Positions 32,870 through 44,456 of a stretch of DNA of 64,000 nt are shown here, one piece after another; the first letter of the stretch is position 1; each line of letters starts with the position of its first letter. The notes under the pieces were generated by a model. That model did not search any database. It saw only the letters and a list, made by a program, of their open reading frames with translations, and was not told where the DNA came from. The DNA is taken from contig OX387190.1 in the NCBI GenBank assembly GCA_947561395.2, positions 35,762,392 to 35,826,391 of the forward strand, given 5' to 3'. This stretch comes from Buxus sempervirens. Taxonomy: Eukaryota > Streptophyta > Magnoliopsida > Buxales > Buxaceae. Position numbers and translations under genes: made by a program.

Positions 32870-35560
32870 TAGCTATCAGGAATGCAAGAGGATTCTGGAT
32901 TCGATGGGACAATACTATTGATACTAGAATTTTCGAACCAACAACTTGGATGATCCACATGAAATTGTACTATGATCATGAAATAGCTGAGAGAAAGAGT
33001 GGCAATTGACCTTGGGCGATTTTAGTATTGTGGTTCTCGATCAGTAAGAAAAACAAGGAAGAACAGCTATAAAGCTATGCAAAACCGAAACTTTTCTGGA
33101 GATCTATGAAATGTTGTAATTTGATGGAAATGGAAATTCAGCCTAAGGGCCTTAAATACACATGGAGAAATGATAGAATAGGCCTACGAAAATATTAGAA
33201 GAAATTGATAGAACCTTGTGCATAGAGCTATAAGTTTTGCCAGGCCCGTCCAATCCAACCCGAATAATAGCCTGATCTAAGGTTTTATTTTGGGTCTGGG
33301 TTTGGGTTGTGCTTGATTTTAGGCCCGAACTTGAGTTTGGGTTAGGTTTGGGTTTACACCTCATAACTCGAAAAACCCAAAAAACTGAAACTATATAAAG
33401 CCAAGATTAAATGACTTACCACAAACCTCATATTCTTTCTAAGTTCTTTCAAACTCCAAGCCCTTCCTCTCTATTTTTCCAATCAATTCCCCAATAAATA
33501 AGGTTCTATAGAATTGAGTATAAAGCTTCAAACCTAGAACCTTTTCAAGATTTAAGAAAGTTGATAATGTTGACCTTTGTATGAATAATGACTTGAGATT
33601 TACAAATGAACACATTTTTAGTAAGTATTTCTTTCATAATTTTGAATGTGTTAATCTTATAATTTGGTCAATAAATCTTAGAAATGTTATAATTTAAAAA
33701 CTCAATTTTTTTGCTTTCTTATACTAAAAACATTATAGAATTGTTGCCTATGCTATTATATTTCATTAGATCCTTGATAGATCCTATTAATTTGGGTCAA
33801 CCTGAACCTAGCCCAAACTCAAGAAATAATTTTAGGGTTGGGTTTGGGTTCAAGCAGTTTGGGTTTTAGGCAGGCCAAAGTGAGTTTGGGGCAATTGATT
33901 TTAGATTAGGTTGAGCCCGAACTCATTAAAACTCAGCCCAACCCGCCCTACTTACAACTCTATTTGTGCAATGAGGATTAGAGAATCCTCTTCCCTATAC
34001 CGTTCAGATTATTTGAGATCAAAAGAGATTTTCAGACCTTCTAGATTTGAAGCTATGGAATAAGGAAAACATATGTAGAGGACACGATACATAAATCTTG
34101 GATGAATATGAATTCCAACAGTAAAACTCTTATTAAATGAAACCAATTAAAACATCACTTTAAATTAAAAAATGGAACAAAGATCCTATTGCTAACATCC
34201 ATCTTAAAACTTAAAAGTGCAGTACTTGTATCGTGAGATTCAAGAAATTCAAGCCTCGGTAGAACTCAACGAGAATGAGGACTTGGCTACTAGACAAGAT
34301 GAAATTTTTCCAGCCCATAACCTGGCAATTTATCAGCAAGAAATCCTTTGGGCCCAAATGTCCCGAATTAGTTGACTTAAGAAAAGAGACGTAAAAAACA
34401 AAGTTGCTTCGTCTAACCGCATTGAACTGTAGGAATGGTAATACAATCTCCTTTTTTTTTTTTTTATGGGAAAAGAAATTTGCATTAATTGAAATCGGAA
34501 ATGATGAAAATGGTAATAGAATCTCCTTGACTAAAGATGAAAATGATGTTGACATTCAAGACCAAGAAGGCATTAACAGGGTTTTTTTGGATCGCTTTAA
34601 ATAAATCATAATGGGATTTTAAACATTGCAATACAAAACTTGCACAAGAGGATAATTGTAGAGTCATTGCACTTGTCACTGATAAAGGAAATGTGGGATG
34701 TTGTCAAACACTTGGGAGCTCTCAAAAGTCCTAGCCCGTAAGGATTTCAGGGCCTTTTATACCGAAATTTTGGGAAATAGTGGGAGAATAGACATGCAAA
34801 AAAATGGTTAAAGACTTCTTATGGTTATTTTGATAGATGCATAAATTACACTTATAAGTTATATCATTCTTATTCCTAAAGTGAATCACCTCACTAGAAT
34901 TTCTGAACTCAGACCAATTGGCCTTTGTAATTTTAATTACTAAATTATTTTCAGAATTATTGTTAATTGTACAAGACCGCTTATGACTAAACTCATAGCC
35001 CCCAAGCAGAGTGCTTTTATTCATGAGACATCTATTCATGAAAATATTATTCTGGCCTCATTTTTATTTCCCATAATGAATCACAAAAGGAAAGGAAAGC
35101 ATGAGCTATTTTCTGTTAAATTGGATCTAACCAAGACATATGATAGAATCAGATGGAACACCATTGAAAATTTTCCTTAAGCCTTTAGTTATATCATAGC
35201 AGCGAAGTGCACATGCAGTACTGAAATACACGTCGAGGGAGGGAATGGTTTTGTAACTATCTAGATTTTGAATGATAGGTAGCATTTTGACTATTTGAAC
35301 CCTATATTAATGATGCATTTACAACAAATGGTAAGGGTTTTTGGGGAAGTCATGCATGGTTGTTAGCACACTTTCCAATGGGCCTATTCTCGTCATATAT
35401 AGTATAGATGTGGATGAAACTGATCATGCATTATATATCCATGGTGAACTTGAGCATTCTTGTTAATGGAACTCCTTGTGGTTTATTTCAACCTTCAAGA
35501 GATATTAATATTTACCAAAGGACTCCCTGTCCCTTTATATGTTATTTCTTATTCAAAATG
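32870..35560 (+). mobile_element. Heavily decayed LINE, interrupted by a hAT element
   Basis: Plus-strand translations in shifting frames match LINE ORF2 blocks in order: FWIRWDNTIDTRIFEPTTW and ALGDFSIV (endonuclease, 32890-33050), QPKGLKYTWRNDR (near 33150), ILWAQMSRIS (near 34350), GFQGLLYRNF (near 34745), LIPKVNHLTRISELRPIGLC (34870-34930), KQSAFIHETSIHENIILA and VKLDLTKTYDRIRW (35000-35160), SILVNGTPCG (near 35460). Many stops and indels show it is old. Positions 33223-33962 are a later nested insertion. Confidence 0.85.
33223..33962. mobile_element. Non-autonomous hAT-type element nested in the LINE
   Basis: The 740-bp element starts TAGAGCTATAAG and ends with the complement of TAGAGTTGTAAG. 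It is flanked by 8-bp direct repeats CTTGTGCA / TTTGTGCA (33215-33222 and 33963-33970, 7 of 8 equal). LINE-like sequence continues on both sides. Sub-terminal words such as GGTTTGGGTT and CCCAACCCGCCC are typical of this class. No transposase is seen. Confidence 0.75.
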
Positions 35561-35962
35561 TTATCTTTAAAACTTATCTAAGTTGGGTATTAGAAAGTGG
35601 GCAAAACAGAATGTGGTCTGAGTTTTTCAAATGGAAATATATGAACAGAAAGAGTTTTCTAGATATTACATGTAAGATCTTCTTCGTGGCATTTCCTACT
35701 TGAAATACCCCCACTTTCAGTTGTATTAACTTTTATCTCTCGATTAGTTATTTATTTGAACATATCGGATATCTTCAATTGGATATTCAAACGAAGTTGA
35801 TAACCATACTGCATTTTGAAAGAGTATAATTCTTTTGCATGCCTACCCCTATAAATAAAAAGTGAAGATAAAGGAAAAGAGACGAAAATAAAAAAACTTA
35901 TAATCGTCTTCTAAAACTTTTAACCATCGTTTCAAACTTAGCCCCTCAAAGGTTTTATGGAG
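35561..35962. other. Intergenic left of the duplication
   Basis: No gene is seen. A few bases of LINE-like sequence may continue to about 35680 (FFKWKYMNRKSFLD). The duplicated unit begins at 35963. Confidence 0.5.
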
Positions 35963-36096
35963 GCATATGATCATGAACTTCTAGTAAGGTCCCACACGAG
36001 GCATAAAAGAATAATAAAATAACTATCTAAATTACAAACCAATCACAAGCCAAAAAAAAGAGCCCGCCGATTGGTTCTCCGAAGACAAGTTCAGGC

Positions 36097-36104
36097 CCGC
36101 CAAA
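36097..36104 (-). promoter_or_regulatory. E2F-type site upstream of CYCA3 copy A
   Basis: The minus strand reads TTTGGCGG, matching the plant E2F consensus TTTSSCGS, about 320 bp upstream of the start codon. E2F sites are expected for S-phase genes such as CYCA3. A single site is only suggestive. Confidence 0.4.
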
Positions 36105-36378
36105 CAGCTCCGTAGTTCAAATCCGAAATTTCGAAATTTGAAAAAGGACCCAAAATGGCGATTTAAAAACGAAACTCCGAAAACTAAAATGCGCAAACAG
36201 AAGATAAGAGAAATGACCGTAGAAGCGCGCAAATGTATCTTTTGAAATGTTAAAAATGGCGGCACATGATGCTGCCACTCTCCCTCTCAGTAGTTTAACA
36301 CAAACTACAAAGGCCACTCGCAGGTGTCTCCTATTTCTTTGCTCCTCTTCTTGCCTTCTCCATTGCTCCCGTTTCCTC

Positions 36379-36392
36379 AAACCCTAACCCTA
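36379..36392 (+). promoter_or_regulatory. Telo-box in the 5' region of CYCA3 copy A
   Basis: AAACCCTAACCCTA lies 30 bp before the ATG. Telo-boxes (AAACCCTA) are known in 5' regions of plant genes expressed in dividing cells. The same site is kept in copy B. Confidence 0.55.
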
Positions 36393-36421
36393 GTCTTAGC
36401 ATTCCTAGCTGTCCGACGACA

Positions 36422-38580
36422 ATGGCCGAGCAGGAGAACAGCGTGCGCCTCACCCGCGCAGCAAAGAAGAGGGCCGCAGCAATGATGACCACACCGGAAT
36501 CTGCCCAAGTTCCCGCAACTAAGAAGCGGGTTGTTTTGGGAGAGCTTACGAACTTGACGAATGTTGTGTCGGGTTCAGCTCCAGATCCAAAACCCCATAA
36601 ACCCAAATCTAGGTTGAAGAAGAACGATCAGGGAAAGGCAATTCCAAACATTGATGTGAATTTGGATGATCCCCAGATGTGCGCCCCGTATGTGTCTGAC
36701 ATATATGTATATCTTCGCTCCATGGAGGTACGGACATTTGGATAATGTGATGTTGGACTATTCAAATTTCAATTGATTGAAAAGTGGGTTATCTTGGGAA
36801 TTTTGAAGTGTGAAATTGTTGATTGTTTCTTTGTGATTGATGAATTAGGGACCCCGTTTGCGTTTTTTATTTTGTTTTTTTTCTCTTCCTTTTTTTGATT
36901 GAATTTCAACTGGGACAAGTTTTCTGTAATTTGGAAATTGGTTTGACACTGGTTCTCTGTGATTGAATACATGGCTCTAGGGGGGTTTTTTTTTTCCCTT
37001 TCTTATACCTGGTTATAATTTTATAGATTTCCGATGGCTGTTTAATCGGGGCAACAATTTATTATTTGTCCTTTCTTTTTGGGATCTGATGATGATTTCT
37101 CATTAGGAGGAGGAGAAGAGGAGGCCGTTACCCAATTACATTGAGAAGGTACAGAAGGACGTTACAGCTAATATGAGAGGGATTTTGGTGGATTGGTTGG
37201 TGGAGGTTGCGGAGGAATACAAACTTGTTCCTGATACTCTTTACCTCACAGTCTCATATGTTGATCGATTCCTTTCTTCACATGTTCTCAACAGGAATAG
37301 GCTCCAACTTTTGGGGGTTTCATCCATGCTCATTGCCTCGTAAGCATACAAACCCACTCATTCTCTCATTTGGTGTATAATAAATCAAAAATTTGTGAGA
37401 CTGTTCTTCCATTCTGTCTTGGATCCACCATTCAGTCTCTTATGATAGTTTATTTGGGTGTTATTGTATTGATAATACTTTGCTGGTTGATGCAGAAAAT
37501 ATGAAGAAATCAATCCTCCGCATGTAGAAGACTTCTGTTATATAACAGATAATACCTATACCAAGGCAGAGGTGAGTCATTCTTTTATAACGGCCCAATT
37601 TTCTTAAATAATCTTGAGCCTATTGATTTATATTTTCTTCTGTGTGAATGGTTTATTTTAATTTTAGAATCCTATTAAGGCTTGCTGTCTACAGGTTGTA
37701 AAGATGGAGATGGATATACTAAATTTTTTGAAGTTTGAGATGGGAAACCCCACCATAAAGACCTTCCTTAGGTAAGAGCAATGTTAACATTCTTATTTCA
37801 TTCTTATTTCCTGTTGGTTATCTCTTATGCTTCTCTGGACTTGTATTAATTATCCTTATTTGCTGTTGGTTTGCAGAAGATTTGTGAGTGTTGCCTTGGA
37901 AAACTCGAAGGTTAGTCAAGCTGTATTTGCTTTTTTTTTTTTTTTTTTGAATTTTACATTTATTTACTGTTTGTATGATCTTGATTGGTTCCTTTAGATG
38001 CACTCAACTTTTGGAATCCTCTTATTGTTTAATTAACAGCTTCATGTTCCTTCTACAGTCACCCAATTGGCAATTGGAGTTCCTTGCTTGCTATTTGGCA
38101 GAGCTAAGTTTGTTGGACTACAGTTGTGTGAGGTTCTTACCATCAATTGTTGCTGCTTCTGTTGTGTTTTTGTCAAAATTTACTATCAAACCAAAGTTGC
38201 ATCCTTGGGTAAGAGTCTTGTGGTATATGTTTATTCATTGTTGTTATTTTGTGTGATGGACTAACATTTGCATTTGTTACAGAGTTTAAAATTACAAGAG
38301 TGTTTCGGTTATAAGCCATCTGATCTAAAGGATTGTATCCTTGCCATACATGAGTTGCAATCAAATAAAAGAGGAAGTTCGTTGGTAGCGATAAGAGATA
38401 AATACAAGCAGCACAAGGTTTGTCTTTTCTGCACTCTTGGATGGCTGCCTGTGACAGTGATATTAAAGTGATTTGTTTAAAACAAAACTGAATTGAACTT
38501 ATTGTGAACAGTTCAAATGTGTGGCAACGCTATCCTCTCCTGAAATCCCTTCTTCATACTTTGAAAATTTGGATGAATAA
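36422..38580 (+). CDS. CYCA3: A3-type cyclin, copy A
   Basis: Eight exons (36422..36727, 37107..37339, 37496..37571, 37695..37771, 37877..37910, 38059..38208, 38283..38417, 38512..38580) splice in frame to 359 residues. A destruction-box-like RVVLGELTN sits at residues 36-44. The N-terminal cyclin fold begins with [16 protein letters not shown] and contains [46 protein letters not shown] and YITDNTYTKAE. The C-terminal cyclin fold ([17 protein letters not shown]) and the end [21 protein letters not shown] match CYCA3 proteins, which partner CDKA at G1/S and S phase in the nucleus. All splice sites are GT-AG. Copy A keeps the family-typical residues at nearly all positions I can judge, so it is probably the functional copy. 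Confidence 0.95.
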
Positions 38581-39899
38581 GAATTCATGATGTTGTTCTT
38601 GGATCTCGTATCACTGAGATTTCGTAGAGAATGGGAAGGACATGTGGCATTGAAGGGGAAAGAAGACTGCTCACAGCCCAAATTTACATCTCATTTCATT
38701 CTGTCTTTCTTGCTGGAATGATGCAGCATGTTAGGTTGGCATTTGATGTGATGCTGGAAAATGTTTAAAAGATGGTGAATGGGTGGCGTCTGTACAATAC
38801 CACTCAATGATGTTTACTGTTGTAGCTTCTTTTTGGAGGGGATTTGACAATTCTTGGTCAACTTGATGTGTAAAGGGTAATATTTATGTCTTAACAGTTT
38901 CTTTTCGGAGAATTCTGGGGTTGAATCCTTTGTTGCAGAATCCAGGCCCTTGTAAATGTTCTGATGATAATGGAAATTTGTTTTACTCCACAATTAATGT
39001 TTGTTTTTAGCTGTTTATTTCCTTTGGTTTGTCATTTGTGTAGATTATAGTTTGGTGAATTAACGAGCAAACTTTTCTGTGTACTCGAACTTTATGAACC
39101 AAAGGCTACAAAAGCATTGCACAGGTATTGAGCCATTTTCGGCAATGTAACATATCTTGATTGAGAAACTTTCTGTGCCAAGTATTAATCTAACTTTAGG
39201 AATCAATTCCAAGTAGGTTTTTCTATACACTTGAAGATAAAAGTCTTTATGAAAGATCACAAGGTAGCTCAAACCCTTGATAAGGACTGAGGGCATGTAA
39301 AGAATGATATTTATTTCTTGACCCTTTAAGCTTACAACTTAGATGATAAATTTGGTTCCAGAATGCCTGTACTTTGTGTTGTGGAGAGTGCCCTTTTACT
39401 AATGTCTTGGAAATTCCCACCGAAATGCGAAGTGGATAGAAAAAAGGCTCTCCATCCTTTCAAATGGATGGCATTGTACTGTGTGTAACAAAATTTTAAA
39501 ATCTTCATAGTTTATAAACATTACGTATGTATGTATATTTTCGTTTTTAACCTCAACACAAAATTGGTGGTATGTGACTGTGGTTCATGATATGCATTAA
39601 TTAACATGTTTGTTTTAGGGTTTTTAATATCATAATTAACTACGAAAACTACTAGAAATAGTGATAAAACATGTTTTGCACATGATCCGCATAAGGACCT
39701 CGGGTCGGTCAGGTCATACCCTAATTGCCGAGTGCATGAGCGGGACGCAGAGGAAAATTGAATCTTAGTTAGCAGGAGAGGAAAGAAAAAGAAGCCGAGG
39801 GACGATCTAGAACTGGGTGGGTCGACGATGGAGGTTTAGGCAAAGAACGAACTGAAGGGATCAGGAGCAGAGCGCTCGACCTGGGGACGTTTGGGCTTC
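38581..39899. other. CYCA3 copy A 3' flank, duplicated in unit B
   Basis: No further gene is seen. The sequence is nearly the same as 53910-55190. The proximal part is presumably 3' UTR. Sequence conservation here reflects the recent duplication and not selection. Confidence 0.5.
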
Positions 39900-39907
39900 G
39901 CCTCTAC

Positions 39908-40620
39908 TAGGGGTGGCAATCAATCGAATACGGATCGAATATATGTATATTCGTATTTGAATCCGAATTTCATCGGATCTTAAATTTCAGATCCGTATTC
40001 GGATCATGAATCTAAATTATATATTCGAATTCACCAATTTCGGTTTCGGATCGAATTCGGATCTCATTGCCAGCCCTACTCAGAGAGGGATTTAAATGAG
40101 AAATGGGTTTGAACTCCAAATTTGAAGCATTACGCAACAATGGATATTGAGCGACTGACAAAAAAAATCGTACTCTGAAACTTAGAACGACTGGCATGTT
40201 TTGAACAATGAAATTTCAGAGCAAAATAGGGGGTTTTGGAATTGGTTCTTTAAGTGGGTTTGCAGGTACCAGTTGTCGGAGGGTGGCAACGACAAAGAGA
40301 AGATAAAGTTTAGATTTAGGGCAAATCGTTCACTAAAAGTTTTTGGTTTTAGTTATGATGGTTCAACCGTAGTTTATAAATTGTCTACAGTTTAACCAAT
40401 GTCTATTCTGGGTTTATGTATAGGATATATATGATTTCGGTCGGATCCTATTCGGACTGGATATATGTATATTCATATTTGAATCTGAATTTTTTTGGAT
40501 CTTAGATTTCAAATCCGTATTCGAACCATGAATCTAAGATTTTGGATCGGATTCGCCAATTTCAGATCGGATCAGATTTGGATCGAATTCGGATATATAT
40601 CCGACCCATTGCCAGCCCTA
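39908..40620. mobile_element. 713-bp non-autonomous hAT element in unit A
   Basis: The ends are TAGGGGTGGCAAT and the complement of TAGGGCTGGCAAT. A perfect 8-bp direct repeat GCCTCTAC flanks the element (39900-39907 and 40621-40628). Unit B lacks it at the corresponding place (near 55188), where it also lacks about 28 bp. Inside, words like GGATCGAATTCGGAT recur near both ends, as hAT sub-terminal repeats do. No transposase is present. Confidence 0.88.
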
Positions 40621-40628
40621 GCCTCTAC

Positions 40629-41115
40629 CATTGGGAAATCGATTCAAGCGAGCTACCCATTCTCAACTCCGATTGTCCTCAACAGTAACGTTCCATCTTT
40701 CGAAGCCTTGATTTCTTTTTTGTTCCCGTTCTTAGCAAAGCTAGGTTTTGTTACTATTTCCGTCGTCGGTGTGTTGTGCATCATTTTCCATTATTGAGCT
40801 CGCTCTCCCCTTCGTGCGGTTGTTCGAGTGTGAATACTGTGACTCGACTACTCCGCCAGAATAGTCCATAAACAAAGCACAAAACCAAAGGAGTGGTTGT
40901 ATGCTGGGAGCTTATATTTCCTTCCATCGATGGTTTTTAGTTCTCTAAAAATTTTGAAAAAATGTCCAATTCAAAGAATGCTGAAATTTCCCTTCATCAA
41001 TATTTCTGTCTTCTGTTGACTTTTAGTTCCTTATATATCCTCTGATTCAACCATTTCAGAGCTTAACATTGATAAAGTACTTGTGTGATTGAGGGATGTT
41101 CGAAGTTTTGCACTT
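40629..41115. other. Unit A spacer, possible old exon remnant
   Basis: The plus strand is open from the hAT boundary to 40797 and would encode a hydrophobic tail (FPFLAKLGFVTISVVGVLC). The frame is not kept in copy B (55190-55350). Nothing recognisable can be named. This may be a gene relic carried by both units. Confidence 0.3.
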
Positions 41116-41120
41116 TTGGG

Positions 41121-41371
41121 TGAAGAGAAGAACAGAATAATGAATCCGGAAATCACATTCATTTCTTTACAATTGAATAATATATAGAGTACAGCAAAAG
41201 GTGGAAAAACTGTAACTGTAAACTATTCTAATTCTTGTATACAGTAAAAGATGGAAACACTGTAATGGCCAGAAATCAATAGTTGGAACGTTTCAGAAGT
41301 GGAACGTTTCAGAAATCAAGAGTTGCTTGTGGAACGTTTCAGAAATCAGGAGTTGCCTTTATCCTTTATCA
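41121..41371 (-). repeat. 3' LTR of the Copia element
   Basis: It is 251 bp long and the same, base for base, as the LTR at 44201-44451. It contains three copies of GGAACGTTTCAGAA on the plus strand. Its first three bases on the coding strand supply the TGA stop of the truncated pol frame. Confidence 0.95.
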
Positions 41372-44128
41372 TGGAGGAACTAGTTCCCATGTCCCATTTC
41401 GAACAAGAGCATCATACTCATTAGACATTGCCTGACGCCATGTGGGATCCTTGAGAGCTTGGGTCACAGTTGTGGGTTCAAGGGTAGTGGATGGGGCAAG
41501 TTGAGCAGTGAGGTTTAGTTTGGTGATGGGTTTGTGAATATTGTTTTTGGATCTTGTGACAATAATCCGAGGAGAAGTGAGACTAGATGGAGGTGGGAGG
41601 GGTGAGATGTCGGAAGGGCGGGAGGGATGTTCTGTGGCGTTTTGCTCCACATGAGGAGAGGACTCAATAGGATCAGGGACGCCATGACTTGGGGAAGGAG
41701 AGGGTACAGCACTCATGTTCGGGCTTAGGTTGGGTGTAGGTAGTAGTGAGGTAGAATGGGTGGGGGGAGTGGAATCCACATCGGGTGGAGAGATCGTTAC
41801 CAAGGATGATGTGCCAGTAGCTGGAATTAGGGACATAGAGGGACACCAATGAGAGAGTGTGTCAGAGGAAGGACGAACTAGGTGGGAGTGAAGAGAAGTA
41901 AAAGGAAAAATGGACTCAACAAATTTGACATGACGGGAGGTGTAAATGCGAGATGAGAGGGGTTCAAGACACAAGTAAGCACTTTGAGTGGGAGAATAAC
42001 CGACAAAGACACAAGGAGAAGAGCGAGAGGCAAGTTTGTGAGTCGTATAGGGCCGTAGCCATGGATAACAAAGACATCCAAAACTGCGTAGCTTAGAGTA
42101 GTTAGGAGGATTACCAAAAAGTTTGGCATATGGAGAGAGAAGATGAAGAGTGGGAGTAGGTAAACGATTGATAAGATAGACAGCAGTGGTAAATGCATAA
42201 GACCAATAAGACAAGGGCATGGAGGCATGGGAGAGAAGTGAGAGACCAGTTTCAACAATGTGACGATGACGACGTTCAGAGTACCCATTATGTTCTGGTG
42301 TGTGAGGAGGGGAAGTGAAATGAGAGATGCCATGGGTGGCTAAAAAGGATGATAGAGCTTGATACTCCCCCCCATTATCTGAATAAAGAGTGATAATCTT
42401 CTTGTTAAAGAAGTTTTCAACAAGAGATTTGAAGCGGATGAAAACATCATGAACATGAGATTTTCGTTTGAGGGGGTACAGCCAAATGTACTTGGTATAG
42501 TGGTCAACAAAGATAACATAGTACTTAAAGTCATCAACAGAGTGAATGGGAGAGGTCCACACATCAGAAAATATGATTTCAAGAGGAGAAGTAACAAGAG
42601 ATGAACTTGAAAAAGGTAACTTGTGACTTTTATTGCATTGACACGCATTACAATTGACGTTCAAATTTGAAGGACTTGACAGTTCAAGATGAAAAGTAGA
42701 AACAATGTGCCTATAAATGGAAGACGATGGATGCCCTAATCTATGATGCCACTCAAACGAGGTGGTTTTAGCAATTGAGAAAGCAAGTAATGGAGAAGAC
42801 TTGATGGAAGAGACCGGCAACTCGTACACACCATCCTTAGTGCGACCTTGCAACAGGATTGTCCCCGTGCTGAGATCCTTTACAAAAAAAGAAGAGGGTA
42901 AGAATTCAATTGAGGTATTATTGGATTGGCAAAATTGGGATATAGAAATAAGGTTCTTTTTCATTGTGGGAACACAAAGAACATTATTTAAAGAGAAGGT
43001 ATGCAAGGGTGTAATAAGAGATTTAGAACCTGTATGGGTGATAGGGAGACCCGTGCCATCACCAACCACAATGTCATCAGTACCATCATAAGGAGTATGT
43101 AGTGAGAGATTGCTCAAGTCGTTGGTAACATGGTGGGAAGCTCCACTATCCAGAAGCCAGTTTGAACCATCAGATGTGTTGGCAGTTGCAAGGTTGGCTC
43201 GTGGTTGCCATGGTGCTGGTGAACTGGGTTGCCATTGTGGAGCTTGATGCATAGGAGCAGGCGGTTGAGACCTTGGATACATCTGACGGAACACAGGGCA
43301 CTGTGTAACAGTGTGACCTTGTGCACGACACCACTGACATCAACCCAAGTAGGGCCTAGTTGAGGAACGACCACCCTGGTTAGGGGTCCACTGACTTCGG
43401 TTACTTCTGTTTCCTTGAGGAAAGCGGGAAGTAGTATGATTTGCAGACGCTGGAAGAGGAGATGAGCTGGACCGATGGAGATTCAATGAGAGTTCCTTGT
43501 TGATTAACTTCTCATGTAGTTCATCAAAGGATATTGGCGTGTCACGGCCATTAATGATATCAATGATAGGCTTGTAGTCATCGTCAAGGCCATCAAGAAT
43601 TTTCTCAATGAAATCCTCATGATCCATGGGTTTTCCGAGGGCTGCAAGTTCATCAGCACGAGTCTTCATAAATTGCATGTAGTCAGAGATGCTCGAGGCT
43701 CCCTTGGTTGCTTGCTTTAGTTGTTCCTTGATCTGCTTGATGTGTCCACGAGATGGCTTGGCGTAGGTATTGGCAAGAACATTCCAGGCGTCACAAGAGG
43801 TTTGTGATTGAGTAATAAGAGGAATGAGAGATGGGGAGAGAGATCCAACAAGGGTACCAAAGATTAGTTTGCCTTGTCGCAGCCATGTTTGGTGAGCTGG
43901 GTTGGGAGTGATGACATTGTTGGTGGAGATTGTTGTTGGAGGAGATGGAAGAGATCCATCAATGAACTTGTAGAGGTCGTGGCCAATTAGGATTGCTTCC
44001 ATTTGCAATTTCCAGGAGAGATAGTTGGTGGAGTTGAGTTTGATGGAGTTGCTGAGGTTGACAACAGTGAGAGGTTTGGTGGGTTCTTGTGGATTGGGGA
44101 TTGTGAGTTGGTGGTGTTCATTGGCCAT
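41369..44128 (-). pseudogene. Copia gag-protease-integrase frame, truncated before RT
   Basis: The frame starts at 44128 (MANEHHQLTIPNP). Gag includes NSTNYLSWKLQMEAIL and GLDDDYKPII. An in-frame stop (43342..43340) lies between gag and the zinc knuckle CQWCRAQGHTVTQC; the same frame is open from there to 41369. The protease motif LLDSGASHHVTND, the integrase HHCC zinc-binding region (HHRLGH ... CNACQC) and the D-D-E core (SDVWTSP, YSDNGGEY, GYSERRH) are visible. The frame then reaches the first residues of the RT region (ALKDPTWRQAM, NGTWELVP) and stops. RT and RNase H are missing. The upstream extension of this frame to 44242 lies in the 5' LTR. Confidence 0.92.
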
Positions 44129-44200
44129 TGTTGGGGCTGCAGTTAGTGCCGTGGAGAAGAAGAGGAAAAAAATTGCAGAAGGATCAAGGCTCTGATACCA

Positions 44201-44451
44201 TGAAGAGAAGAACAGAATAATGAATCCGGAAATCACATTCATTTCTTTACAATTGAATAATATATAGAGTACAGCAAAAGGTGGAAAAACTGTAACTGTA
44301 AACTATTCTAATTCTTGTATACAGTAAAAGATGGAAACACTGTAATGGCCAGAAATCAATAGTTGGAACGTTTCAGAAGTGGAACGTTTCAGAAATCAAG
44401 AGTTGCTTGTGGAACGTTTCAGAAATCAGGAGTTGCCTTTATCCTTTATCA
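44201..44451 (-). repeat. 5' LTR of the Copia element
   Basis: It is 251 bp and identical to the other LTR, which points to recent insertion. It is followed on the coding strand by the tRNA primer site and the gag frame. Confidence 0.95.
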
Positions 44452-44456
44452 TTGGG

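Larger units (their letters stand above)
41121..44451 (-). mobile_element. Ty1/Copia LTR retrotransposon lacking RT and RNase H
   Basis: Two identical 251-bp LTRs (41121-41371 and 44201-44451) begin TG and end CA on the coding strand and enclose a shortened interior. The target duplication TTGGG is at 41116-41120 and 44452-44456, and unit B keeps the single uninterrupted site (near 55675). On the minus strand TGGTATCAGAGC follows the 5' LTR directly, the usual initiator-tRNA-Met primer site. The interior carries gag, protease and integrase, then ends where the RT domain would begin and goes straight into the 3' LTR. No clear polypurine tract precedes that LTR. It cannot move on its own. Confidence 0.95.

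Noticed and set aside
36379..36392. Interstitial telomere repeat
   Set aside because: Only two CCCTAA-type units lie in a 5' leader; a telo-box is the simpler reading.
44189..44200. TCTGATACCA as a tRNA-like fragment
   Set aside because: It is the Copia primer-binding site next to the LTR, not a tRNA gene.
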